Positions 1 to 7,657 of a stretch of 64,000 nucleotides of DNA are shown piece after piece. The number at the start of each line of letters is the position of its first letter. The first letter of the stretch is position 1. Source of the DNA: Paenibacillus solani (GTDB lineage: Bacteria > Bacillota > Bacilli > Paenibacillales > Paenibacillaceae); the NCBI RefSeq assembly GCF_001277345.1, contig NZ_LIUT01000003.1, forward strand, positions 204,217 through 268,216, given 5' to 3'. The position numbers and the translations under genes are program-made. The notes under the pieces were generated by a model. That model did not search any database, was not told the origin of the DNA, and saw only the letters and a list, made by a program, of their open reading frames with translations.

Positions 1-308
1 AAAATGGCAATTTGACCACAATACCGGAAAAATGGAGAACGACCCCTCGCCGGGCGCCCCGCACGGTGATTGGCAATTATAAAGACGACCAGCTGCTCAT
101 CCTGGTTACCGAAGGGTATGATGAGAAGGGCAAATCAGGAGCCACGCTGCAAGAACTGCAAGTCAAACTTAAAAAATTAGGCGTCATCGATGCATACAAT
201 CTGGATGGGGGAGGTTCCGCATCTCTTGTGCTTAACGGCCGTGTCGTGAATAAACCCTCGGATGGAAGTCTGCGGCCCGTTCCTACGCATTTCCTATTTT
301 TCAAATGA
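1..308 (+). CDS. Phosphodiester glycosidase family protein (C-terminal fragment)
   Basis: The reading frame is open from the left edge, so the start lies outside the window; about 101 C-terminal residues are visible. They carry the family's C-terminal pattern: a strand-rich segment with LILVTEGY, then a helix leading to AYNLDGGGSASLVLNGRVVN, where the DGGGSA turn is the hallmark of the NAGPA/DUF2233 phosphodiester glycosidase domain (exopolysaccharide-linked and uncovering-enzyme family). The ending FLFFK is typical of the last strand. Members are usually secreted or envelope enzymes acting on sugar phosphodiesters; the substrate cannot be told from this fragment. It is the only plus-strand gene at this end and is followed by the small membrane peptide unit. 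Confidence 0.85.
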   Translation, partial: NGNLTTIPEKWRTTPRRAPRTVIGNYKDDQLLILVTEGYDEKGKSGATLQELQVKLKKLGVIDAYNLDGGGSASLVLNGRVVNKPSDGSLRPVPTHFLFFK

Positions 309-331
309 TAGCTTCTGCGCATATATTCTCG

Positions 332-360
332 TTGGTTTTTTCGCCCAAGATGGGTATAAT
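332..360 (+). promoter_or_regulatory. Sigma-A promoter of the 34-residue peptide gene
   Basis: TTGGTT (332-337), a 17-base spacer and a perfect TATAAT (355-360), 30 bases before the small gene's ATG. Confidence 0.6.
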
Positions 361-389
361 AAAGATTAGCTTAGCAGGAGGTGGCAAGA

Positions 390-494
390 ATGTCTTTCTC
401 ATTAACATTTTGGATTGTCATGCTTGTATTCGCCCTTTATATGGTTGGCATTTGGACCGCGGCATACAATGATGATAAGACCAAAGGCCTGTAA
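390..494 (+). CDS. Small single-pass membrane peptide (34 aa)
   Basis: An ATG frame of 34 codons preceded by a strong AGGAGGTG Shine-Dalgarno (376-383, seven bases before the ATG). The peptide is one hydrophobic segment of about 20 residues (FWIVMLVFALYMVGIWTAA) with a charged, polar tail ending NDDKTKGL, so it should sit in the membrane as a single helix with a short hydrophilic end. It has its own promoter (332-360) and a rho-independent terminator right after the stop (500-532), making a self-contained transcription unit. I do not recognise the family and assign no function. The full set of expression signals makes chance unlikely. Confidence 0.7.
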   Translation: MSFSLTFWIVMLVFALYMVGIWTAAYNDDKTKGL

Positions 495-499
495 GGCGT

Positions 500-532
500 C
501 TCCCTCGTATATCGAGGGAGTTTTTATTTTTT
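500..532 (+). terminator. Rho-independent terminator of the small peptide gene
   Basis: Perfect 8-bp stem CTCCCTCG/CGAGGGAG with a five-base loop followed by a T-rich tract, starting six bases after the stop codon. Confidence 0.85.
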
Positions 533-600
533 CAGGAGTATTATCGAAACAAAAAAGCACCGCTTAGTAGCGATGCTCAAAAGGTAATTCATATGGAGCA

Positions 601-855
601 CTATGCATGTTTAGGAAGTTGTTGCATTTCGGACATGCATGGCAAACAGATATAGCGCTCTTTAAACTCGCTTACTCCATCCATAGAACCACAGAAGACG
701 CATTTCGGACGATAGCGTTCCAATATAATATGGTCCCCCTGTACAAGAATCTCTACGGGATCCCCCTCGTTCATTTGATATCTTTTACGGAGAGACTTAG
801 GCAGAACGATTCTTCCCAGCTGATCCACTTTACGAACCACACCAGCAGGTTTCAT
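601..855 (-). CDS. AbrB-like transition-state regulator with C-terminal zinc-knuckle-like cysteines
   Basis: 84 residues. Residues 1-48 are a SpoVT/AbrB swapped-hairpin DNA-binding domain: MKPAGVVRKVDQLGRIVLPK closely matches Bacillus AbrB (GIVRKVDELGRVVIP). In place of AbrB's usual C-terminal dimerisation region it has CVFC (52-55) and CLPC (70-73), a likely zinc-binding pair. The ATG at 855 is chosen because AAAGAGGTG lies 11 bases upstream; a longer frame reaches 903 without such a site. Family members repress post-exponential genes until Spo0A shuts them down. Here the promoter carries a Spo0A box (see 930-959), which supports a transition-state role. Whether it is the main AbrB or a paralogue cannot be told. 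Confidence 0.88.
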   Translation of the reverse strand: MKPAGVVRKVDQLGRIVLPKSLRKRYQMNEGDPVEILVQGDHIILERYRPKCVFCGSMDGVSEFKERYICLPCMSEMQQLPKHA

Positions 856-929
856 AACGATTTGTACACCTCTTTCATTGTTAACAAGTGATTTCTGACA
901 CATCAGTACAGAACTGATAATAAGGGCCT

Positions 930-959
930 AGTATAATAGTTCGATAAAAAACTGTCGAA
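930..959 (-). promoter_or_regulatory. Promoter of the abrB-like gene with an overlapping Spo0A box
   Basis: On the minus strand TCGACA (953-958), 17 bases, TATACT (930-935). The -35 element lies inside TGTCGAA (953-959, plus strand), a perfect Spo0A box, so Spo0A~P would block polymerase as known for Bacillus abrB. Just downstream is an inverted repeat ATCAGT/ACTGAT near 902-917 that might serve autoregulation. Confidence 0.6.
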
Positions 960-1047
960 TCCTGCTGGTCATAAAAAATTTCTTATTTTTTTATATTATT
1001 TTCTAGGTACACCGGGTAATACTCCTCAACTCAAGATGCTGGAAGTC

Positions 1048-1512
1048 TTATTCCATACCTGGAAAATCGAGTTGTCTTAAGGCCTCATATACCATGATGG
1101 CTGCAGAATTGGACAGATTCAGGGAGCGAACCTTATCCGTCATCGGCATCCGGATGCAATCTTCGGGATGAGCAGCAAGGAGTTCTGGAGGCAACCCTTT
1201 GGTCTCTTTGCCAAATACGAGGAAGTCTCCATCCTTATACTCGATATCCATATAACGCTTCGTCGCTTTCGTTGTAGCATAGAAATAACGTCCATCCGGA
1301 TACAGCGCTTGTAATTCCTCAAAAGAATCATGATATTCGATATGTACAGCATACCAATAATCCAGCCCTGCCCGCTTCAGTGTTTTGTCATCTGTATTAA
1401 AGCCGAGTGGACGAACCAGATGCAGATGTGTTCCCGTTGCTGCGCATGTTCTGGCGATATTGCCCGTATTGGCTGGTATTTCCGGTTCGACGAGTACGAT
1501 GTGTAATGCCAT
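1048..1512 (-). CDS. trmL: tRNA (cytidine/uridine-2'-O-)-methyltransferase TrmL
   Basis: 154 residues, full length for this SPOUT-family enzyme that 2'-O-methylates the wobble base (position 34) of certain leucine tRNAs using SAM. Family motifs are in order: MALHIVLVEPEIPANTGNIAR at the N-terminus, LVRPLGF, the central FGKETKGLP (SAM-binding trefoil knot), and the C-terminal IRMPM...RSLNLSNSAAIMVYEAL. The ATG at 1512 is chosen because AAGGTGGA lies just upstream and the protein then starts exactly like homologues; the frame extends further upstream without support. Cytoplasmic. It stands alone, divergent in regulation from abrB and serC. Confidence 0.95.
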   Translation of the reverse strand: MALHIVLVEPEIPANTGNIARTCAATGTHLHLVRPLGFNTDDKTLKRAGLDYWYAVHIEYHDSFEELQALYPDGRYFYATTKATKRYMDIEYKDGDFLVFGKETKGLPPELLAAHPEDCIRMPMTDKVRSLNLSNSAAIMVYEALRQLDFPGME

Positions 1513-1585
1513 GTTGATAAAGTCCACCTTTTCTGTTGTTTTATTTCTATTATAACCGATTCCAGAGCGATCTCTCCCGATATCC

Positions 1586-1621
1586 AAAAATAACCTTCAG
1601 CCCTGTCAGGCTGAAGGTTAT
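1586..1621 (-). terminator. Terminator of serC
   Basis: Long stem ATAACCTTCAGCC/GGCTGAAGGTTAT followed on the minus strand by TTTTT, about 20 bases after the serC stop. Confidence 0.85.
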
Positions 1622-1642
1622 GGGTGTTTATCTCATAAATGA

Positions 1643-2728
1643 TTAGCTGTGATTGCTCTTGAACTGCTGCATGAATTCTACAAGTGCCTGGGCGCTCTCG
1701 TAAGGTACTGCATTGTATACGGAAGCACGCAAACCTCCGACACTGCGATGGCCTTTCAGACCAACAAACCCTGCTTGTTCCGATTCCTTAACAAATTGCT
1801 TCTCCAGCTCTTCGTTAGCAAGACGGAAGGTGATGTTCATGTCAGAACGAGCCTCTGCATTTACGCAGCCACGGTAGAAACCGTCACTATGATCAATAGC
1901 ATCGTAGATAAGACCGGCTTTCTTCCGATTCATCGCTTGAACGCCTTGCAGCCCGCCCTTCTCCTCAATCCATTTCAGAACTTCATTAATCATATAAATA
2001 CCGAAAGACGGTGGTGTGTTGTACAGGGAATTATTCGCTAAATAAGTCTGATAACGGAGCATTGTCGGCAGATGTTTGGAATCCGTAATCATATCCTCTC
2101 TGACGATGACTACCGCCACGCCGGATGGTCCCAAGTTCTTCTGCGCACCCGCGTATACCATCGCGAATTGGTTCAGATCGAAAGGACGGCTGAGGATATC
2201 ACTCGACATATCACAAATCAGCGGCACCGAGCCGGTATCTGGAAATTCCTTAAACTGCGTACCTTCAATGGTCTCATTGGACGTGAGATGGAGATAAGCA
2301 GCATGATCGGACAGCTTCATATCTTTGAGGTCAGGCAAGCTCATGTATTTGCTCTCTTTAGAGGAGGCCGCTTCATGGGTTTCACCGATCAGCTTCGCTT
2401 CTTTAATGGCTTTGTCAGCCCAGCTTCCCGACATGACATAATTCGCAGTCTGGCCTTGTCCCAAAAAATTCATCGGGATCATGGCGAATTGAGTGCTCGC
2501 CCCGCCCTGAATGAACAACACCTTATAACCGGATGGGCTCCCAAGCAGGGACAGCAAGCGTTCCTGTGCTTCATTATGTACAGCTTCATAAACAGGACCT
2601 CGATGAGACATTTCCATAATCGACATGCCGGTATTTCCGTAATTGACGAATTCAGCCTGCGCACGCTCCAACACTTCAAGCGGCAATGCAGCAGGGCCTG
2701 CGTTAAAATTATATGCTCTCTTGCTCAT
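1643..2728 (-). CDS. serC: Phosphoserine aminotransferase
   Basis: 361 residues. A PLP enzyme of fold type I that converts 3-phosphohydroxypyruvate and glutamate to phosphoserine in serine biosynthesis (and acts in pyridoxal phosphate synthesis in some bacteria). Diagnostic segments: AYNFNAGPAALP at the N-terminus, MEMSHRG, LFIQGGASTQFAM, and the PLP lysine in YAGAQKNLGPSG; the C-terminal GHRSVGGLRASVYNA is the classic end motif. The ATG at 2728 has GGGTGGAG six bases upstream; a GTG four codons earlier would sit on that site. A sigma-A promoter and a strong terminator flank it, so it is a single-gene unit. Confidence 0.97.
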   Translation of the reverse strand: MSKRAYNFNAGPAALPLEVLERAQAEFVNYGNTGMSIMEMSHRGPVYEAVHNEAQERLLSLLGSPSGYKVLFIQGGASTQFAMIPMNFLGQGQTANYVMSGSWADKAIKEAKLIGETHEAASSKESKYMSLPDLKDMKLSDHAAYLHLTSNETIEGTQFKEFPDTGSVPLICDMSSDILSRPFDLNQFAMVYAGAQKNLGPSGVAVVIVREDMITDSKHLPTMLRYQTYLANNSLYNTPPSFGIYMINEVLKWIEEKGGLQGVQAMNRKKAGLIYDAIDHSDGFYRGCVNAEARSDMNITFRLANEELEKQFVKESEQAGFVGLKGHRSVGGLRASVYNAVPYESAQALVEFMQQFKSNHS

Positions 2729-2772
2729 AAGACTCTCCACCCTTTCTTTTCTATGATTTCTAATTAACGCTA

Positions 2773-2801
2773 ATCATAGCAACAATCCTAAAGACCTTCA
2801 A
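2773..2801 (-). promoter_or_regulatory. serC promoter
   Basis: Minus-strand TTGAAG (2796-2801), 17-base spacer, TATGAT (2773-2778). A near-palindrome GTGTAATTATTCAC abuts the -35 element at 2802-2815 and could be an operator. Confidence 0.55.
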
Positions 2802-2841
2802 GTGTAATTATTCACATTTAAAATATCCTGAGTATGCGTAC

Positions 2842-2875
2842 AAAAACATCCCGGGCTCAGATGCCCAGGGATGTT
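2842..2875 (-). terminator. Terminator of glnA
   Basis: Stem AACATCCC-GGGC / GCCC-A-GGGATGTT followed on the minus strand by a TTTTT run, just after the glnA stop. Confidence 0.85.
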
Positions 2876-2887
2876 GAATCACATTTA

Positions 2888-4312
2888 TTATAGATCATAG
2901 TACAGAGAATACTCGTGAGGGTGAACGCGAATGTTAACCGCTTTGGCTTCAGCACGCTTAAGCGCAATAAAATTATCAAGAAACTCTTTTGTAAATACGC
3001 CGCCTTCGATCAAGAATTCATAATCAGCTTGCAGGGCATCCAGAGCTTCATCAAGGGAACCTGGCACGCTGCGAATCTCCTTCTTCTCAGCGTCAGACAA
3101 ATCGTAGATGTTCTTATCATATGGGCCGTAGCCAAGTGCGGTTGGATCGATTTTACGCTTGATTCCATCCAAACCTGCCATCAGCATCGCTGAGAATGCT
3201 AGGTACGGGTTCGCTGTAGAATCCGGGGTGCGGAATTCGATACGGCAGCCTTTAGGTGTTACAGCTGCGACTGGAATCCGTACTGCAGCAGAACGGTTGC
3301 CTTTGGAGAATACAAGATTGACAGGGGCCTCGTAGCCTGGTACGAGACGTTTAAATGAGTTGGTGCTCGGATTCGTCAAGGCGATCAATGCAGGAGCGTG
3401 GTACAGAATACCGCCAATGTAGTGAATCGCTGTTTCGCTCAGGTTAGCATAAGCGCCTTTTTCGTAAAATAGGGGAGTGTCGCCATCGAATATCGATTGG
3501 TGAACATGCATGCCGCTTCCGTTATCGCCGAACAATGGCTTTGGCATAAAGGTAGCTGTTTTGCCGTATTGGCGGGCAGTGTTATGAACAATATATTTGT
3601 AGATCAACAAATTGTCGGCAGTCTTCTTTAATGTATCGAAACGGAAATTGATTTCAGCTTGGCCGGCAGTTGCCACTTCGTGATGGTGACGCTCGACGCG
3701 GAGTCCTGCTTCTTCAAGCAAACGGCACATCTCGCTGCGGATGTCTTGTTGAGTATCAACAGGGGCTACAGGAACGTATCCTCCCTTAACGCCAACTTTG
3801 AAACCGAGGTTACCGCCTTCTTCCTTGCGGTTAGTGTTCCATCCGGCTTCCTCCGAATCAACGAAATAGCTGGAGCTGTTCATGGAGCTTTCATAACGGA
3901 CCTCATCAAACAAGAAGAACTCGGATTCCGGAGCGAAGAATGCTGTGGTACCGATCCCCGCTTCTTGAAGATACTGCTCAGCTCGGGCTGCAATTCCTCG
4001 TGGGTCACGCTCATAAGCTTCGCCATCCGGCGTGTAGATGTTGCTCATAATGTTAAGTGTCGGATGTGCCGTAAATGGATCAATGTAGCAAGAATCCGGA
4101 TCAGGCATCATGACCATATCGGATTCTTCAATGCCTCGAAATCCTGGAATCGACGATCCGTCAAATGCTACCCCGTTCACGAATGTTTCCTCATCGACTT
4201 CGGAAGCTGGCAGACTGATGTGATGTACTCTTCCTGCTAAATCCACAAAACGGAAATCGACCCATTCGATGCTATTCTCTTTAATGGTTTGCAATAATTT
4301 CTCTACCGACAT
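2888..4312 (-). CDS. glnA: Glutamine synthetase, type I-beta
   Basis: 474 residues. It condenses glutamate and ammonia with ATP to glutamine. Active-site motifs are present: VAFDGSSIPGF (48-58), FAPESEFFLF (126-135), NGSGMHVHQS (264-273, ATP/glutamate site) and the C-terminal GTP-like RTPDS. Length and the segment NIYDLSDAEKKEI (401-413) match the longer I-beta class seen in proteobacteria and cyanobacteria, where the equivalent tyrosine is adenylylated; Bacillus GlnA is the shorter I-alpha class of about 444 residues. ATG at 4312 is set by GGGAGGAA five bases upstream. It has its own promoter, an upstream GlnR/TnrA box and a terminator. A second, I-alpha enzyme may exist elsewhere in the genome. 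Confidence 0.95.
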   Translation of the reverse strand: MSVEKLLQTIKENSIEWVDFRFVDLAGRVHHISLPASEVDEETFVNGVAFDGSSIPGFRGIEESDMVMMPDPDSCYIDPFTAHPTLNIMSNIYTPDGEAYERDPRGIAARAEQYLQEAGIGTTAFFAPESEFFLFDEVRYESSMNSSSYFVDSEEAGWNTNRKEEGGNLGFKVGVKGGYVPVAPVDTQQDIRSEMCRLLEEAGLRVERHHHEVATAGQAEINFRFDTLKKTADNLLIYKYIVHNTARQYGKTATFMPKPLFGDNGSGMHVHQSIFDGDTPLFYEKGAYANLSETAIHYIGGILYHAPALIALTNPSTNSFKRLVPGYEAPVNLVFSKGNRSAAVRIPVAAVTPKGCRIEFRTPDSTANPYLAFSAMLMAGLDGIKRKIDPTALGYGPYDKNIYDLSDAEKKEIRSVPGSLDEALDALQADYEFLIEGGVFTKEFLDNFIALKRAEAKAVNIRVHPHEYSLYYDL

Positions 4313-4389
4313 GACTATTCCTCCCAATATCCGAACATTAAGACTCAAACCACTCAAGAATGTTCCTAATCTTTCGTTTTCTTTTCGTC

Positions 4390-4419
4390 ATTATATGCGG
4401 GGAGATAACCTGACGTCAA
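4390..4419 (-). promoter_or_regulatory. glnA promoter
   Basis: Minus-strand TTGACG (4414-4419), 18-base spacer, perfect TATAAT (4390-4395). A palindrome ATACCT-N5-AGGTAT (4419-4435) touches the -35 element and may bind a regulator. Confidence 0.75.
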
Positions 4420-4447
4420 TACCTATGTAAGGTATTTTTGAAACTCA

Positions 4448-4464
4448 TGTTATGTAATGTAACA
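4448..4464. promoter_or_regulatory. GlnR/TnrA operator upstream of glnA
   Basis: TGTTATGTAATGTAACA is an exact match to the GlnR/TnrA consensus TGTNA-N7-TNACA. It is centred about 73 bases upstream of the expected glnA start point, so it ties glnA to nitrogen status. Confidence 0.8.
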
Positions 4465-4471
4465 TGTAAAT

Positions 4472-4506
4472 AAAAAAGACACCTGCAGTGGGTCTGCAAG
4501 TGTCTT
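4472..4506 (-). terminator. Terminator of aroF
   Basis: Stem AAGACAC(T)TGCAG / CTGCAGGTGTCTT followed on the minus strand by T6. Confidence 0.85.
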
Positions 4507-4585
4507 GTTCGGTATTACAGATGGGATTCCTGTCTCCATCGTATGGATACTGTATTTTTAAATATTGCTTTGCTTATAACAATGA

Positions 4586-5641
4586 TTATACACGTACAAA
4601 TTCGGAAGCAGGGGCCTTCGTCGTTGCAAAGCTTTTGCCTACCAGCGGAGCCAGCTGCTCCAAGTCTTTAAGCAGTGCAGCAAATTGATCTGGGAAGAGA
4701 GATTGGACACCGTCACCTGTCATGGAATTGTCCGGATCAGTATGCATTTCAATAATTAATCCATCTGCCCCAGCTGCTACGGAAGCCTTGGACATCGGTT
4801 CAACAAGCTCACGTCTTCCTGTTCCATGACTCGGATCCGAGATCACCGGCAGGTGACTCAGCCCCTGCAAAACAGGAATTGCTGTTAAATCCAGTGTATT
4901 GCGGGTATAAGTTTCGAATGTTCGTATGCCTCGTTCACAGAGCATAACATTCGGATTGCCGCCGGCAAGAATGTACTCTGCAGCATTCAGGAACTCATCG
5001 TATGTTGCACTAAAGCCTCTTTTTAGCAAAACAGGCTTCCCGCACGTACCCAGTTTCCGCAGCAAATCAAAATTCTGCATATTACGGGTACCCACCTGGA
5101 GAATATCGGCGTATTCCGCACAGATATCCACGTATTCAGGTGTCATCACCTCTGTAATGGTTAACAGCCCGTGCTTTTGCCCTGCTTCCGCCATCATAAT
5201 CAAACCTTCCACGCCTACGCCCTGGAAGCTGTATGGACCCGTCCGCGGCTTAAATGCGCCGCCTCTGAGCACTTGCCCGCCTGCTGCCTTAACGAGCTGA
5301 GCAATCTCATCAATCTGCTGGGCCGATTCCACTGCGCATGGGCCTCCCATGACAACTAGATTGCCGCCGCCAATCTTGGTTCCCTTAATATCGATGACGG
5401 TATCCGCGGGATGAAAATCGCGGCTGGCGAGTTTATAAGATTTTGAAATCTTGATTACGTTCTCTACACCCTTCATCTGACGAAGATGCTCAGCCAGCTT
5501 CGGATTCACACTGCCGATCAATCCGATCACATTGCGGTCTTCACCACGGGAAACATGTGCCTGGAGCCCTTCCTTCTCAATTTCATCTACGATGTTCTGA
5601 ACTTGTTCTTCTGATATTTGATTGGATGTAATAACGATCAT
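4586..5641 (-). CDS. aroF: 3-deoxy-7-phosphoheptulonate synthase (DAHP synthase, type I-beta)
   Basis: 351 residues. It joins phosphoenolpyruvate and erythrose 4-phosphate in the first step of the shikimate pathway. Residues 1 to about 85 form a ferredoxin-like N-terminal domain (MIVITSNQ...), as in Thermotoga DAHP synthase where it mediates aromatic amino acid feedback; the Bacillus subtilis form has a chorismate mutase domain there instead. The barrel follows, with GGPCAVES, RGGAFKPRTGPYSFQG, LLKRGF and ISDPSHGTGRRE. ATG at 5641 has AAGAGGG eight bases upstream. The 5' untranslated region carries five tandem 8-bp repeats (5700-5739). Confidence 0.96.
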   Translation of the reverse strand: MIVITSNQISEEQVQNIVDEIEKEGLQAHVSRGEDRNVIGLIGSVNPKLAEHLRQMKGVENVIKISKSYKLASRDFHPADTVIDIKGTKIGGGNLVVMGGPCAVESAQQIDEIAQLVKAAGGQVLRGGAFKPRTGPYSFQGVGVEGLIMMAEAGQKHGLLTITEVMTPEYVDICAEYADILQVGTRNMQNFDLLRKLGTCGKPVLLKRGFSATYDEFLNAAEYILAGGNPNVMLCERGIRTFETYTRNTLDLTAIPVLQGLSHLPVISDPSHGTGRRELVEPMSKASVAAGADGLIIEMHTDPDNSMTGDGVQSLFPDQFAALLKDLEQLAPLVGKSFATTKAPASEFVRV

Positions 5642-5699
5642 TTATTAAACCCTCTTTCTGAATATGGTTTCAATTGCAGAATATCGGCATTCACTTTCA

Positions 5700-5739
5700 C
5701 GCTTGTTCGCTTTTAAGCTTTTATGCTTCTACGCTTTTA
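5700..5739. repeat. Five tandem 8-bp repeats upstream of aroF
   Basis: Units CGCTTGTT, CGCTTTTA, AGCTTTTA, TGCTTCTA, CGCTTTTA follow each other exactly every 8 bases, ending 58 bases before the aroF ATG. Confidence 0.8.
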
Positions 5740-5757
5740 TTCAATAAAGTAAATATA

Positions 5758-5814
5758 CAAAAAAAATCTCTCCGCGTCAAGCCCATTGTTAGAGCCTTCA
5801 CGACCGAGAGATTT
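5758..5814 (-). terminator. Terminator after the YesM-type kinase gene
   Basis: AAATCTCTC on one side and GAGAGATTT followed by a long T run on the minus strand, with a GC-rich loop, about 15 bases after the kinase stop; it closes the transport/sensing locus. Confidence 0.75.
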
Positions 5815-5830
5815 AGATAACTATAACCGT

Positions 5831-7624
5831 CTACAACGGTTTGTTGCGTCCCTCTGCGACTGTACGCTTTTCGAGCGGTATCACTATTCTCACTGTAGTC
5901 CCTATGCCAGCCCGGCTGAATAACGTGACCCCATATTCATTGCCATAATAGAGTTTAATTCGTTGGTCCACATTCTTGATCCCATAGCCGGCATTGGTAA
6001 GCTCCTGTCCACCAATATTGTTCAGCACTCTTCCCGGCGGAAAACCCACTCCGTTATCGATAACTTTAAATTCAAGGACATCATCCAGTACGCTCGCCGT
6101 AATCCGGATATGTATCGACTCGCCGGTCCACGCATGCTCGAGCACATTCTCAATAAACGGCTGCAATATCAATTTCACCGTCTCATAGCGGACTACTTCC
6201 GGTGCAAAATCATAGGTAACCTGCATGCGTTCATCATATTTGATCTTTTGAATGTCCACATATGCCTGGGCCTGCTCCAATTCATCCTTTACCGGAATGA
6301 TATTCCTGCCATCGTTAAGCGACAAACGATAGAATTTGGCCAAGTCCATGACCATACGCTGGAGTTTGTCCAGCATGCCAAACCGAGCCAATCGGCTAAT
6401 GGAAGATAAGGTATTATATAAGAAATGCGGATTAATTTGCGCATGTAATGATTCCAGTTCCGCTTGTTTTTTCTGAAGATCAGCTAGATATACCTCATTA
6501 ATCAGCTTGCCGATATTGCTGCCCATTTCATTCAAGGCTGAAGATATATGTGTAAACTCATCGTTTCCTTTGAAATGAGCTCTCTTGTGAAATTCACCCT
6601 CCTGGAAGGAGTCGAGCACCGATACGATTTTGGACACCCGGCGACTGAAGTATCGTGACACTAACAAGCTGACCACAAAAAAGATTCCGATACAAACAAT
6701 ACAAATGAGCAGCGTGAGATTTCGAATTTTCACCGTATCTTTCTCTACGATATCTGCAGGAACAACGGCTACAAGATTCCAGTCGAGCTCAGGGATCGGC
6801 TTACTGATAAGTAAATCTCCATTGTTGCGCAGCTCGTTTTCCCTAAAGGCAACCGATGTCTGCATCTCACCTGATGAGAGAATAACACTCCCTTGTGAAT
6901 CCGCTAAATACAGCGCTGTCCCATCACCAATTTTGTTATAATCTACACTATCAAACATATCCTTAAGACTGACATTGATTCGCACGAATCCGATTTCCTG
7001 GAGCTTTATAGAATTGATATCTATTAATCTCCGCAGCAGCGAAATACGCCCGTTGTCTGCATCATTCTCGATTTGTTTCCATTCCATCGTCGTTCCATAG
7101 CTTTCTTCCTGAGGATACTGCTTGTACCAGGTCTTATCGATAAGACGATTATATTGATATATGTCAAAGAGACGCGTATTTGAATCAAGCGGGTCTGAAT
7201 AACTGTAGTTATTATATACTTCTCCTAAATTTTCGTTACTCAAATAGATCGATAACCATACTTTGGAGTTCGCTGTACTGATCGCTGTTTCCAGCTTGGG
7301 CATCAGAACATTGACCATCGTATCATAGCTGACATACGCGCTTTCAGAGTAACGCAGCCGGTTATTAAAGGAAGAGTCAAAATAAAGCATATCCGAAACT
7401 CGGACAATGTCTCCCATTCTATAGGAAATATTATCACTCATTTGAAGCAGGGTACCTTGAATATTATTCGTTGTCTGTTCTCTAATTGATTGGATGAATA
7501 CCTGATTCGCAATATACCCAACCAGCATTACCGGTATAATGATGAATACGCAGTAAGATATCATTAATTTGAAGCCAAAGGGCATCTTGACACGTATACG
7601 TTCAAATTTCCCCGCCAAAACCAA
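5831..7624 (-). CDS. Sensor histidine kinase, YesM/LytS-like (His_kinase PF06580 type)
   Basis: 597 residues. Order of domains: cytoplasmic start, TM helix at 20-40, extracellular sensing region of about 260 residues (dCache-like), second TM at 302-323, HAMP (324-375), the short histidine box with H400 in QINPHFLYNTL, and a HATPase domain with the N box near FIENVLEHAW and G boxes DNGVGFPP and NAGYGIKNVDQR. This class pairs with AraC-type response regulators to sense sugars or polysaccharide fragments. It starts at a TTG (7624) directly after an in-frame stop, with GGGG six bases upstream. The cognate regulator lies 33 bases upstream and the ABC importer genes precede both. Confidence 0.93.
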   Translation of the reverse strand: MVLAGKFERIRVKMPFGFKLMISYCVFIIIPVMLVGYIANQVFIQSIREQTTNNIQGTLLQMSDNISYRMGDIVRVSDMLYFDSSFNNRLRYSESAYVSYDTMVNVLMPKLETAISTANSKVWLSIYLSNENLGEVYNNYSYSDPLDSNTRLFDIYQYNRLIDKTWYKQYPQEESYGTTMEWKQIENDADNGRISLLRRLIDINSIKLQEIGFVRINVSLKDMFDSVDYNKIGDGTALYLADSQGSVILSSGEMQTSVAFRENELRNNGDLLISKPIPELDWNLVAVVPADIVEKDTVKIRNLTLLICIVCIGIFFVVSLLVSRYFSRRVSKIVSVLDSFQEGEFHKRAHFKGNDEFTHISSALNEMGSNIGKLINEVYLADLQKKQAELESLHAQINPHFLYNTLSSISRLARFGMLDKLQRMVMDLAKFYRLSLNDGRNIIPVKDELEQAQAYVDIQKIKYDERMQVTYDFAPEVVRYETVKLILQPFIENVLEHAWTGESIHIRITASVLDDVLEFKVIDNGVGFPPGRVLNNIGGQELTNAGYGIKNVDQRIKLYYGNEYGVTLFSRAGIGTTVRIVIPLEKRTVAEGRNKPL

Positions 7625-7657
7625 TCACAACCCCATTGCGAGCGCTATAGTAGTATG

